From: Geothrix edaphica
GTDB lineage: Bacteria > Acidobacteriota > Holophagae > Holophagales > Holophagaceae
Reading direction: 5' to 3'
Length of the DNA stretch: 64,000 nucleotides
Assembly: GCF_030268045.1 (NCBI RefSeq)
Contig: NZ_BSDC01000001.1
Span: forward strand, 372,001 to 436,000
The notes beneath the pieces were generated by a model, which made no database searches, was not told the DNA's origin, and saw nothing but the letters and a program-made list of their open reading frames with translations. A program made the translations under genes and the position numbers. The first letter of the stretch is position 1. The number at the start of each line of letters is the position of its first letter. Positions 25,728 through 33,831 of the stretch are shown one piece after another.

Positions 25728-25924
25728 ATGGAACTGAGGTGGTGTTAACGCCATAGCTATGAGAGCAGAGCCTCCAGAGGATCAGGACTCTGGCCCAAGA
25801 AGAAACCTTCCGGGGTTGGTTGGGTTTTGTCCTGTGGCTGGGGACGCACAAGACTTCAAGGAGCAGATCAGGGATGCCTTCAGCGGTCCCACTCCCAGAT
25901 GATTCAGTTCCATCACATCGGTTC

Positions 25925-26259
25925 GCGTAGCCTCCGAAGGCGTTGCTGGGCGAGATGCCCCACACGCGGCCATCCGGCTCGACGATCACCACGCCGGCTG
26001 TGAGGTGCAGCGGGCTGATGGGCCGCGGAGGTTCCTCGAAATCGCCTTGCCCGGATACCTGGGCCCAGGCGGCGGGCGTGGCGGGCGCGCCCACCCAGGG
26101 CGCGAAGGGGAGGTCGTTCAGCGCGTCGGGCCTGGGGCCGTCCGGCATGGTGGTGGCCAGTGCCGCGGCGTCGGCCCAGGCCGCCAGGGGCGTGGGCTAG
26201 CTGGGGGCCTTGAGGAAGACGGGACGGCCGTGGGGATCGGGCCTGGGGTGGACGGTCAT
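25925..26259 (-). pseudogene. Broken Nudix hydrolase gene
   Basis: The minus-strand frame starts at 26259, overlapping the HD-gene stop (ATGA). It reads MTVHPRPDPHGRPVFLKAPS and then hits an in-frame TAG at about 26197-26199. After the stop the frame continues with PFAPWVGAPATPAAW and ISPLHLTAGVVIVEPDGRVWGISPSNAFGGYANR. That is the first half of a Nudix domain up to just before the Nudix box. Homology to anything then ceases near 25925 and the catalytic REUXEE box is missing. The gene is dead twice over, by a nonsense codon and by loss of its 3' half. It was the last gene of the NAD-related operon. Confidence 0.7.
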
Positions 26260-26843
26260 GGATGCAGCTCCGAGAGGGCCCGGTAGGCATCCCGCAGGGG
26301 GCGGGACCAGGGGGCGGCGGGATCGGCGGCCAGCCGGTCCACGCCGGCGCCGTAGTACCAGAGCTGATCCGGGCGCCCGGCCTTGAAGCGCGACCAGACG
26401 TCGTTCCCCTGGGTGCGCAGGTCGGCCAGGAGGCTCTGCAGGTTGTGGAGCTTGTCCGCCGCGGCCACGAGGCGGACGGAGTGCGGGGCGGTGGCCAGGT
26501 GCGCGAAGTGGGTTTCCTTGCGCTCGCGCCAGGGGGCCTTTTCCTGGGGATCCTCGGTCAGGCTGTCGCTGCAGGCCCGGACGATGGCGGCCACTCGGCT
26601 TCCGAAGGCCGCTTCAATCCGCGCCAGCATCGGCGCACCGCCACCATCCTCCGCGGTGTCATGCAGCAGGGCGGCGATGGCTTCGTCCTCGTCGGCGCCG
26701 AAGGTCAGCGCCAGCGAGGCCACGGCCAGGGGATGGGCCAGGTAGGGGATGGTGGTTCCCTTCCGGAGCTGGCCCTGGTGGGCGGTGCGGGCGAACTCCA
26801 GTGCCTGGGTGAAGCGTGGGGTGAGGTCCAGCGGCTGGGTCAT
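26256..26843 (-). CDS. HD-domain hydrolase of the SpoT/MESH1-like type
   Basis: The 195-aa protein matches the HD_4 pattern of (p)ppGpp hydrolases. It has FARTAHQGQLRKGTTIPYLAHPLAV (first His and the following His), then AALLHDTAEDGGG (HD pair and ED motif), then VRLVAAADKLHNLQSL. All metal ligands are present and there is no synthetase domain, so it is a small alarmone-hydrolase-like enzyme. Other nucleotide substrates are possible. Start and stop overlap both neighbours by ATGA, placing it within the NAD-related operon. Confidence 0.78.
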   Translation of the reverse strand: MTQPLDLTPRFTQALEFARTAHQGQLRKGTTIPYLAHPLAVASLALTFGADEDEAIAALLHDTAEDGGGAPMLARIEAAFGSRVAAIVRACSDSLTEDPQEKAPWRERKETHFAHLATAPHSVRLVAAADKLHNLQSLLADLRTQGNDVWSRFKAGRPDQLWYYGAGVDRLAADPAAPWSRPLRDAYRALSELHP

Positions 26844-27280
26844 GTTCTTGGACCTTTCAGGGGTGCCGTGAGGACCGGCTGGATATCCGCTTCGCGGTCG
26901 AGGTCACGGGCCTCCTCCAGCGCCTCGCCCGGATCCGGTCCTGTGCCGGGCCAGAACCGGAAGGGCCCTGCGTTGTCGGGCCGCCGGTCGTCGGTCCAGG
27001 TGCCGAGGATGCGGCGGCCGTTCCACTGGCCGCGGTAGGTCATGCGTGCGGGAACGCCTTTGTTGGGGCGTGTGTAGGTCTTGCCGAGCAGCACGCGGCC
27101 ATCCTGTTCGTAGGTCCCGGCGTACTGGAACTCGCCGTCGTTGTCGGTGCCGAAGCCCAGCACCTGGCCCTGCTGGAACACCAGGTCGAGGGATTCCCGG
27201 CCCTCCTCGCGGGAGACCTGGCGCCAGCTGCCGGACCAGGGGCCGCTGAGCAGATCGAGAGACCGGGTCCGGGGCTCCAT
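26840..27280 (-). CDS. Unknown 146-aa strand-rich protein
   Basis: Start ATG at 27280 overlaps the upstream stop by ATGA. The protein looks like a small beta-barrel: GSWRQVSREEGRESLDLVF, GEFQYAGTYEQDGRVLLGKTY and MTYRGQWNGRRILGTW resemble consecutive strands of a lipocalin-like or avidin-like fold. There is no signal peptide. No catalytic motif is visible. It sits between the YbjN-like gene and the HD hydrolase with overlapping codons, so it is tightly co-expressed with them. Confidence 0.6.
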   Translation of the reverse strand: MEPRTRSLDLLSGPWSGSWRQVSREEGRESLDLVFQQGQVLGFGTDNDGEFQYAGTYEQDGRVLLGKTYTRPNKGVPARMTYRGQWNGRRILGTWTDDRRPDNAGPFRFWPGTGPDPGEALEEARDLDREADIQPVLTAPLKGPRT

Positions 27281-27972
27281 CACAACCCCCAGGTCTCGTG
27301 GGCCGCGCGCCAGAAGAGCCAGGAGGTCTCCAGGGTGGCGTCGATGATGGCGTGTAGGCCGTTCGGGTGGATGCCCTTGGGGAGGGTGATCTGATGGTCC
27401 AGCATGAGCTGGGCGGAGTGGGTGGCTTCGCGGGCCTCGACCTCCTCCTGGGGCGGCGGCGGGTCCTGGTTGGTGTCGGTGTACCGGAAGTCCTGCTCGA
27501 CCAGGGCGCGGGGCCAGCGGTACTCGTTGTTCCACCAGTTGCAGAGGCGCAGGGCCTGGACGTATTGATCCGGCGGGATGCGCTTGTCCCCGGTCCACTG
27601 GAGCACGAGGATGTCCGCCTGCTTGCCACTGATGGAGAGCCTCAGCTGGACGCAGCGGTCGGACTTGAGGCTGAACTTGAAGTCCACCAGGAAGCCGCGG
27701 GTGGGGTGCTGGAAGGCAGAGAACCCCACTTCCTCCAGCCAACCCGCGAGCATGTCCGGCGCGAGGGGGCGGATCTCCGTGGGGGGAAGGGGCACGAGCG
27801 GCGTGGGCTCATCCATGGAGGACTCCGTCGGTGGGGCTTCCCAGGGGGCGTGGTAGGCCTCCCAGGCCGCCCGGGAGAGGGCCTTGAGGACTTCGGGGCG
27901 GCGGTCGCCCCCGGCGTGGCGCCGGAGGGCTTCCTCGGGGGACAGGGCGCGGGAGGGGGATTCGAGGGTCAT
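27280..27972 (-). CDS. YbjN-like protein, 230 aa
   Basis: The ATG at 27972 overlaps the previous stop (ATGA). Residues ~70-170 resemble the YbjN fold, a chaperone-like alpha/beta domain: DMLAGWLEEVGFSAFQ, then VDFKFSLKSDRCVQLRLSI, then YVQALRLCNWWNNEYRWPRA. The C-terminus has a Pro/Glu-rich stretch (PPPPQEEVEARE) followed by a helix. YbjN-type proteins have no catalytic role and are thought to bind partner proteins. Here the partner may be another member of this operon (inference). Confidence 0.55.
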   Translation of the reverse strand: MTLESPSRALSPEEALRRHAGGDRRPEVLKALSRAAWEAYHAPWEAPPTESSMDEPTPLVPLPPTEIRPLAPDMLAGWLEEVGFSAFQHPTRGFLVDFKFSLKSDRCVQLRLSISGKQADILVLQWTGDKRIPPDQYVQALRLCNWWNNEYRWPRALVEQDFRYTDTNQDPPPPQEEVEAREATHSAQLMLDHQITLPKGIHPNGLHAIIDATLETSWLFWRAAHETWGL

Positions 27973-28517
27973 GGGCAGCCTCCCGGATGACGAGGGCGGC
28001 TCGCGGCGTCCTCCGTGGCCAGGCACTGGGCGAGGTGGGTCGCCAAGAATCCCTCGTCGAAGGGCCTGGCCTTGGGGACGGAAAGACCCTGGGCCACCTG
28101 CCAACGGCCGGCTTCGTCGAGGATCAGAGTCAGGGACGGGGAGAAGGCGCCCTTCGCCCGGTGGGTCGGACTCAGGCTGACGCTGAGCACCCTGGGCGGC
28201 GGGCCCGCCAACGGCCTGAGGAGCTCGATCCCGGCCTGCTCCGGGCCCAAGGGGGCGAACTCGAGGGAGAAGCGGCCCAGCACCACGTCGAGGCCGACCA
28301 CGGGCTCGGACCGGATGACGCAGTCCCTGTGGAGGACGGGGTGGCGGAAGGCGAGGAGCCCCTGGTCGCGGAGGGGGCGGAGCCAGCCCTCCACCTGGGT
28401 GAAGAGCGTGTCCACCTGGCCCAGGTAGGCGCGGTAGCGGGCCATGCGCGCCGTGGCCTCCGAGCGCTGGCGCTCCTGGCGCTGGGCGAGATGGGCGGCG
28501 AGGTCATTCAGGTCCAT
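27969..28517 (-). CDS. Unknown protein, 182 aa
   Basis: Start at 28517 gives MDLNDLAAHLAQRQERQRS. An Arg-rich helical N-terminus is followed by a strand-rich domain (GLDVVLGRFSLEFAPLG, RVLSVSLSPTHRAKG) and an Arg/His-rich tail. I recognise no family. Its end overlaps the YbjN-like start. The gap to the upstream membrane protein is 8 bp. It is probably cytoplasmic. Confidence 0.5.
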   Translation of the reverse strand: MDLNDLAAHLAQRQERQRSEATARMARYRAYLGQVDTLFTQVEGWLRPLRDQGLLAFRHPVLHRDCVIRSEPVVGLDVVLGRFSLEFAPLGPEQAGIELLRPLAGPPPRVLSVSLSPTHRAKGAFSPSLTLILDEAGRWQVAQGLSVPKARPFDEGFLATHLAQCLATEDAASRPRHPGGCP

Positions 28518-28525
28518 GGCCACCC

Positions 28526-28759
28526 TCAGATGAACCACCAGGCCAGGAGGGCGCCGGGCAGCAAGAGGATCCAGGCGCAGCCCTTGAGTCCGAAGGTGGT
28601 GCGGTTGTAGACGCGGTTGTAGGCGGCCTTGCGCGGGTTGGTGAGCCAACCCCAGCCGCGGGGCGCCTTCAGTCCGAGGTTCTGGCGGACGAAACGGGCT
28701 GGGCTGGTGCGGGCTGCGATGCGCTTCTTCAGGGAGGGGATGCGGAGACCGACCTTCAT
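28526..28759 (-). CDS. Small basic protein with one membrane segment, 77 aa
   Basis: The start ATG at 28759 overlaps the ADP-ribosylglycohydrolase stop (ATGA). The N-terminal ~50 residues are very basic (KKRIAARTSPARFVRQN, NPRKAAYNRVYNRT). The last ~20 (AWILLLPGALLAWWFI) form a hydrophobic helix at the very C-terminus, so it would be a tail-anchored inner-membrane protein with the basic part in the cytoplasm. It might tether operon partners, such as the SPFH protein, to the membrane. That is inference. Confidence 0.55.
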   Translation of the reverse strand: MKVGLRIPSLKKRIAARTSPARFVRQNLGLKAPRGWGWLTNPRKAAYNRVYNRTTFGLKGCAWILLLPGALLAWWFI

Positions 28760-29730
28760 GGGAGCTCCTTCGAGACGGGATGGTGCTGGATCAGCCGCCG
28801 TCCCAGCTGGAGGATGCGGTTGCCGTCGGAGACGCAGGCCTGCCACTCGGCGGGGATGGCCTCAAGGCCGTCTCGGGCGCCCAGGAGCGCGCCCACGATG
28901 GCGCCGTTGGTGTCGGTGTCGCCGCCCTGGCGGATCACCCAGGGGAGGGCCTCGGCGTAGGGCTGACCCGAGCTGAGGACGGAGATGGCCACCTTGAGGG
29001 CTACCAGCGTCGAGCCCATGTCCCAGCCATCGAGTCGGCGCTCGGCCAGGGATTCAAGGGATACGGGGACGAAGGCCTCGGCCACCTCGGGCAGCAACGC
29101 CTCGGCGTGGGCCAGGGCGAAGTGGCGGGGGTCCCGCTCCCGGTGCACCTGGGCGGCCACTAGCAGGGCGAGGAGGGCCGCGGACTGGCGGCAGGCGGGA
29201 TCCCAGTGGGTGAGGGAGGCCTCCTCTGAGGCCAGCCGGAAGACGTCCCCGGGCTGGCCGGCGAAGGCCAGACCCAGGGGTGCGATGCGCATGGCGGCAC
29301 CATTCCCGAGGGGTCGCTCACCGCGCTTGCAGCGGGTCTGCCACACGCGCTCAGCGGCCCGGGCCTCCCCGGCCAGAGTCTTGATCAGCACCTCGCGGGT
29401 GAGACCGCCGATGCCTCGGGAACCCGACCGGAGCCAGTCCAGGTAGGCCGAGAGGATGGCTGGGTGGCCCAGCTGGTCCGCCCCCGGCGGGAGGTTGGCG
29501 AGGCAGCCGCCCAGGGCCATGGCCATGGCGAGGTCGTCGTCCCAGGCGCGGTGGGCCTCCTCGACGGGCAGGCGAGGGAAGGCGCCTGTGGAGGCCAGGC
29601 GTGCCCGGGTCTCCTCCCGGGTCCGGGATTCCACCGCGAGACCGAGCACGTTGCCGACGGCCAGGCCCATGAGGCAGCCCACTGCGCGGGATTCGGCGGT
29701 GAGGAGGTAGAAGGAGGTGACTGGGCTCAT
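28756..29730 (-). CDS. ADP-ribosylglycohydrolase family protein
   Basis: The ~324-aa protein has the ARH/DraG family pattern. It has LTAESRAVGCLMGLAVGNVLG at the N-terminus and HRAWDDDLAMAMALGGCL (metal-binding acidic residues). It also has RPLGNGAAMRIAPLGL and the C-terminal IRQGGDTDTNGAIVGALLGA with the second metal set. These enzymes remove ADP-ribose from proteins, nucleic acids or small molecules. The start is uncertain: ATG 29730 is taken for best family length, but ATG 29760 and a TTG at 29784 overlapping the NAD-kinase-like stop are possible, and none has a clear Shine-Dalgarno. Confidence 0.85.
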   Translation of the reverse strand: MSPVTSFYLLTAESRAVGCLMGLAVGNVLGLAVESRTREETRARLASTGAFPRLPVEEAHRAWDDDLAMAMALGGCLANLPPGADQLGHPAILSAYLDWLRSGSRGIGGLTREVLIKTLAGEARAAERVWQTRCKRGERPLGNGAAMRIAPLGLAFAGQPGDVFRLASEEASLTHWDPACRQSAALLALLVAAQVHRERDPRHFALAHAEALLPEVAEAFVPVSLESLAERRLDGWDMGSTLVALKVAISVLSSGQPYAEALPWVIRQGGDTDTNGAIVGALLGARDGLEAIPAEWQACVSDGNRILQLGRRLIQHHPVSKELP

Positions 29731-29780
29731 AGATGCAGGATGGATCGAAGAGGTGGACATAGGCTGTCGAATTCTAGGAT

Positions 29781-30677
29781 TCAAATGAGATTCAGGCGCT
29801 CCTGAGCTAGGCCCAGTGTGGCCAGGGAGCCCCAGGGGAAGGCCACCCGATCAGCCTCGATCCCGTCTCCGAAGAGCGTCCCCAGGTCGTTCATCTCGGA
29901 AACGACCACGAGGGTCTGTCCGGGGCCCAAGATGCCCTCGGTGAGGGAGGTCCCGGTGGCGCGGCTGGGGAAGGCCTCCCGGACAAAGTAGGCCAGGGTC
30001 GGGACCGTGGGCTTCGGCAAGGTGAAGGCGCTGTGATGCGCCTGGTGGATGGATCGCGCCCAGCCCGTGGAGCCCGTGCCCGTCGCTACGATGAGGCCCG
30101 AGGAGGACTGGCGCTCCTCGCGGTCCCCGAGGCGCAGGCGGTAGCGGGCGGACTGGTGGCTGCTGTGACCCACGAAGATCTCATTGAGGGCGAGGAGCCG
30201 CTGCCCGTCGTCCAGGCGGGCCTCCACCATGGTCCGGGCCTCCACGGGCACGCGACCGGCTACGGCGTCCTGGAGCAGATCGGGGGCGGCCTCCGCTGGA
30301 TGCTTGACCAGCAGGCCGTCCACCCGTTCGGGATCGGGGTTCAGCCCCAGAACGCGCTGGCCCTCGAGGTACTTCGCCACATTGGCCACTAGGCCGTCCT
30401 GCCCCAGGGCCACCACCAGGTCCTCCGGCTCGAAGACGAAGGCCGGTAGGTCGGCGCGATCCAACAGCACCCGCCGCCAAGTGAGCGGGATGGCGCGCAG
30501 GACCGAGGCCAAGGCCTGCTCAGTGCGCAGGTGCTGGGCTTCGACCTCGTCCAGATTCTGGCCGTGGCCATTGAGGATGAAGCGGGCCTGCTCCCGGGTG
30601 CCGTGGGCCATCAGCAGGGCCTGGTAGTCCGTGGGCCGGGTTACCAGCACCACGCGGGGGAGCTTGCCCAGGGCCAT
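29781..30677 (-). CDS. NAD kinase-like protein with altered GGDGT motif
   Basis: The 298-aa protein follows the NAD/diacylglycerol kinase fold. It has LVVALGQDGLVANVAKYL where NadK has GGDGT, then LGLNPDPERVDGLL, then LNEIFVGHSSHQSARYRL. Last comes SSGLIVATGTGSTGWARS, which is the conserved substrate loop. The Asp of GGDG remains but the first Gly is Gln and the Thr is Leu. An extended helical region precedes the motif. Activity on NAD is plausible but not assured. It follows the SPFH gene by 1 bp and precedes the ARH gene. Confidence 0.75.
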   Translation of the reverse strand: MALGKLPRVVLVTRPTDYQALLMAHGTREQARFILNGHGQNLDEVEAQHLRTEQALASVLRAIPLTWRRVLLDRADLPAFVFEPEDLVVALGQDGLVANVAKYLEGQRVLGLNPDPERVDGLLVKHPAEAAPDLLQDAVAGRVPVEARTMVEARLDDGQRLLALNEIFVGHSSHQSARYRLRLGDREERQSSSGLIVATGTGSTGWARSIHQAHHSAFTLPKPTVPTLAYFVREAFPSRATGTSLTEGILGPGQTLVVVSEMNDLGTLFGDGIEADRVAFPWGSLATLGLAQERLNLI

Positions 30678-30678
30678 G

Positions 30679-31737
30679 TCAGGACTCCTTGCTCTCGAGG
30701 CGCTTGGTGCCGGCCTCCAGCAGGTTCGTGAGCATGGGGCCGAGTAGGTCGGGGCTGAGGTTCAGGTGTTCGATGGTTTGGAGCTTTCCGGCCAGCTCCT
30801 TGAAGCCCAGGCCGAAGATCACCGCGGGCGGCATGCCCTTGAAGACCTCCATCTGCCGCTGTTCCAGTTCGACCCGGGTGCCCTCCACAGCCTGGAGGCT
30901 CTCGGCCTGGGCCTGACCACCCAGGCGGGTCTCATGAGCCGCCGCCTCTGCCTGGACGCGCCGGGTCTCGGCCTCAGAGCGCGCGGCCACCTGCGCCGCC
31001 TCGGCCGCTTCCTCGGCCTTGCGCCGGCCGTTCTGGCCTTCCTGAGCGATGAGCTGCTCCTCCCGCTTGGCGAGCTCGATGCGGTTCTGCAGCTCGTTCT
31101 CCTGGATGGCCCGCTCCTTCTCCACCGCCAGGGCCCGACGCTGGAAGGCGGCCTCATCGGCCTCCTGCTTGATGTGCTCCCGCATGGGGGCTTCCAGGGC
31201 CTTCTCCAACTCGGGGTTGGGCTTCACGGCCGAGACGCGGACGGAGACGACCTCCAGGCCCATAGACTCCAGCAGGCCCTCGCCCGCCAGGCCGGCCTCG
31301 ATGCGCTCTCGCAGCCGGGTCTGTCCCTCCACGAGGATGGTGCGGACGCTGGTGCCGGTGAGGTAGTCCGAGGCGTGCTGCTGGGCCATCTGGGCGAGAA
31401 TCTGCGCCAGGCTCTCCAGAGGCTTCTTGTGGAATTGGCCTGTGCGGGAATCCAGGGTGAAGTCCACCCGGCCCGCCAGCTTGGCGGGATCCGCCACCCT
31501 GTAGCCGAGGACGCCCTGGGCGGTGATGTCCTGGAAATCGGAGGACCGGCCGTGGAGCATCACGGAGAGCTCCCGGTCGTCCGCGGGGATCTCGGCCAGG
31601 CTGTCGCTCATGGGCAGGAACCAGAAGGCCAGACCACGGCCCTGCTTGAGCAGGCGCGAACGCCGGAAGTGGAGGATGTGGGAGCTCGCCTCACTTCGGA
31701 GGTGCCTCAGGAAGGGGTAGCTGCGGATCTCGGCCAT
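30679..31737 (-). CDS. SPFH/Band-7 domain protein
   Basis: The 352-aa protein starts at ATG 31737. The N-terminal ~200 residues have the SPFH pattern (GRGLAFWFLPMSDSLAEIP, ITAQGVLGYRVADP, LGLEVVSVRVSAVKP equivalent at MGLEVVSVRVS). A long charged coiled coil rich in Ala/Glu/Arg follows (~200-300, for example RKAEEAAEAAQVAARSEAETR). There is no clear transmembrane helix at the start, so membrane contact may be peripheral. SPFH proteins oligomerise into membrane-bound scaffolds. It is the first gene of the NAD-related operon. Confidence 0.8.
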   Translation of the reverse strand: MAEIRSYPFLRHLRSEASSHILHFRRSRLLKQGRGLAFWFLPMSDSLAEIPADDRELSVMLHGRSSDFQDITAQGVLGYRVADPAKLAGRVDFTLDSRTGQFHKKPLESLAQILAQMAQQHASDYLTGTSVRTILVEGQTRLRERIEAGLAGEGLLESMGLEVVSVRVSAVKPNPELEKALEAPMREHIKQEADEAAFQRRALAVEKERAIQENELQNRIELAKREEQLIAQEGQNGRRKAEEAAEAAQVAARSEAETRRVQAEAAAHETRLGGQAQAESLQAVEGTRVELEQRQMEVFKGMPPAVIFGLGFKELAGKLQTIEHLNLSPDLLGPMLTNLLEAGTKRLESKES

Positions 31738-32163
31738 GGGTGCCTCCGGGGGGCGAAGGGGGGAATCACCTTCGATACACAAAGCATATATGCCTAAAGC
31801 ATCGAAGTCAAGGCTCCGAGGCAGCGACCGCAGAGCCCGGCTGTAAGTCCCTTCATTAGGTGCGAAAACGGGTTGTCAATATGGAATAACTACAATCAAT
31901 TAAATATTTAAAACTTAAGGCAAATCATGGAAGTGGAATAAAAGTAGCCCAATCAGGCCGGATAGACTTCTACACCCGCGACAAAGCGCCACACCTTTCA
32001 AGGTATTACAGGGCTATTAGGGCCTGTAATAGTTGGATAGCATCAAAAACGGCCAAAAAAAGCCGGAATTGACAAAATATAATAATGCCTTAGATTGGGA
32101 ATACCGGCTAAGAATGGCCGGAAACATGAAGGATTCTAAATAAGCGGCGGAAGAGGGCCTGAA
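31738..32163. promoter_or_regulatory. Divergent intergenic region between the SPFH operon and hipBA
   Basis: About 425 bp without a gene, AT-rich from 31855 to 32110. It contains an inverted repeat ATTACAGG-10nt-CCTGTAAT (32004-32029), several copies of a GGCCGG/CCGGCT word (for example 31957, 32110, 32125) and a TTGACA followed closely by TATAAT (32068-32083, too close together to be one promoter). Both flanking operons must start here. The inverted repeat and GGCCGG words are candidate operators, for instance for HipB. Confidence 0.4.
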
Positions 32164-32481
32164 ATGATATTCGAGTATATGACCATTGCTGAGCTCGCGG
32201 GCGAATTGGGGACAAGGATTCGAGACCTCCGAGTTCGCCATCGGTTCAATCAGGAGGAACTGGCCGCTCACGCTGGTCTTGGTGTGCGGGCTGTCCGTGA
32301 CCTGGAGCGAGGGAAGGGCTCCACTGTGGAATCGCTCTTGAAGGTCCTCAAGGCCCTCGATTCGCTCGAAGGGCTCAACTACTTGGCCCCGAAGCCCTCG
32401 GTAGATCCAATGGCCCTCCTGAAGCAGCGGGCGCCCCTTGTTCGTGTCCGCAAGACCCGTAAGCAGAAAGGCGAGCTGTGA
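32164..32481 (+). CDS. hipB: HipB-like Xre-family antitoxin
   Basis: The 105-aa protein has an Xre-type HTH: LGTRIRDLRVRHRFNQEEL, AAHAGLGVRAVRDLERGKG, then VESLLKVLKALDSLEGL. HipB proteins bind HipA and repress their own operon. The stop TGA overlaps the hipA start (GTGA). ATG 32164 is taken; ATG 32179 (MTIAEL) is an alternative. The C-terminal tail is basic (RVRKTRKQKG). Operator candidates lie in the AT-rich region upstream. Confidence 0.85.
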   Translation: MIFEYMTIAELAGELGTRIRDLRVRHRFNQEELAAHAGLGVRAVRDLERGKGSTVESLLKVLKALDSLEGLNYLAPKPSVDPMALLKQRAPLVRVRKTRKQKGEL

Positions 32482-33755
32482 ATCCGAACGTTGTCGAAGT
32501 CCGAATTTGGGGGCAGCAGGTTGGCGCCGTGGCGTTCGACGACAAGACCAACAGCTATGCCTTCAGCTATGCGCCCTCGTGGATGCGAGCGGCCGTAGAG
32601 CTGTCCCCCCTGCACATGGCGCTTGCCGAGGGGCGTGGCCCCTTCGTCTTTCCGGGGCTGGCGAGGCTGACTTATAGCGGGCTCCCTGGAATGCTGGCGG
32701 ACGCGCTGCCTGACAACTGGGGCAACCGGATGGTTGACGCCTATTTGCAGATGCGTGGGATCTCGAAGGACTCCGTCAGTGTCCTGGATCGCCTCTCCTA
32801 CGTGGGGATGCGAGGCCTAGGTGCCTTGGAGTTCAGGCCCGCGATGGGGAGCCGGAAATCACTCGGCACGGGCATCGACCTGCAGGACCTGGTCGATGAG
32901 GCGCGGTTGATCCTGGAAGGCCATCTGACCGATCAGGTGCTGACGAAGAAGGCGCTCTCCCAGCTCATCGAGGTGGGTGCTTCTGCGGGTGGCGCCAGGG
33001 CGAAGGCTGTGGTTGCGTGGAATGAGGAGACCAAGACACTACGCAGCGGTCAGTTCGACGTCCCTCCTGGGTTTGCCCACTGGCTCCTGAAGTTCGATGG
33101 CGTGGGCAAGGATGCGGAACTTGGCGGGACGGAGCACTACGGGCGAATCGAATACGCCTACCACCTGATGGCGCGAGCGGCCGGGATCCAGATGTCGCCT
33201 TGCCGGCTCATGGAGGAGAATGGCCGGGCGCACTTCATGACGCTCCGCTTTGATCGCGATGGCAACCAGAAGCACCACGTCCAGACCCTCTGCGGCTTGG
33301 CCCACCTGGATTTCCGACAGGCCGGAACCCATGACTACGGTCAGGCCTTCGTGGCGATGGACAAGTTGGGTCTTGATGCCGAGGCGAGGGATGAGCTGTT
33401 CCGCCGGATGGCGTTTAACGTCATGGCGCGGAACTGCGACGACCACACCAAGAACATCGGCTTCATCCTGAAACAGACGGGGCCGTGGGCGCTGGCTCCG
33501 GCCTATGACGTGATCTATGCCTACAATCCAAACGGGGCATGGACGGCTCGGCATCAGATGAGCATCAATGGACGCTTCGACGACATTCGCCGGGAGGACT
33601 TCCTGACCCACGCAGAGCGGTTCCGTGTTCGGAGGCCCGAGGCCCTGCTGGCGGATGTCCGGGCGGCGGTGGAATCCTTTGATCAGTTCGCTGGCGAGGC
33701 AGGGCTCCCGGTGGGTATGCGAGATGCCCTGGTAGCCCAGTTTCAGATGATCTGA
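32478..33755 (+). CDS. hipA: HipA-like serine/threonine kinase toxin
   Basis: The 425-aa protein has full HipA length. An N-terminal HipA_N domain (GAVAFDDKTNSYAFSY ... LPDNWGNRMVDAYL) is followed by the kinase. The ATP-binding loop is around VGASAGGARAKAVVAW, the catalytic loop is RNCDDHTKNIGFI and the metal-binding LAPAYDVIYA follows. All key residues seem present, so it should be active. HipA kinases phosphorylate aminoacyl-tRNA synthetases and arrest growth. The GTG start overlaps hipB. Confidence 0.9.
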   Translation: MNPNVVEVRIWGQQVGAVAFDDKTNSYAFSYAPSWMRAAVELSPLHMALAEGRGPFVFPGLARLTYSGLPGMLADALPDNWGNRMVDAYLQMRGISKDSVSVLDRLSYVGMRGLGALEFRPAMGSRKSLGTGIDLQDLVDEARLILEGHLTDQVLTKKALSQLIEVGASAGGARAKAVVAWNEETKTLRSGQFDVPPGFAHWLLKFDGVGKDAELGGTEHYGRIEYAYHLMARAAGIQMSPCRLMEENGRAHFMTLRFDRDGNQKHHVQTLCGLAHLDFRQAGTHDYGQAFVAMDKLGLDAEARDELFRRMAFNVMARNCDDHTKNIGFILKQTGPWALAPAYDVIYAYNPNGAWTARHQMSINGRFDDIRREDFLTHAERFRVRRPEALLADVRAAVESFDQFAGEAGLPVGMRDALVAQFQMI

Positions 33756-33831
33756 AAAGGGTGACAGCGGAGGGTGGACGCTCACTGTCCAATAAGTTCC
33801 TCCAGGATGGGGGTCAGCCAGGACAAAAGAC

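Noticed and set aside
26005-27038. Plus-strand frames overlapping the HD and Nudix region
   Set aside because: They are antisense shadows of the ATGA-linked minus-strand genes, which carry clear HD and Nudix motifs.
32068-32083. Sigma-70 promoter from TTGACA and TATAAT near hipB
   Set aside because: The two boxes are only about 3 bp apart, far from the 16-18 bp needed, so they cannot form one promoter.
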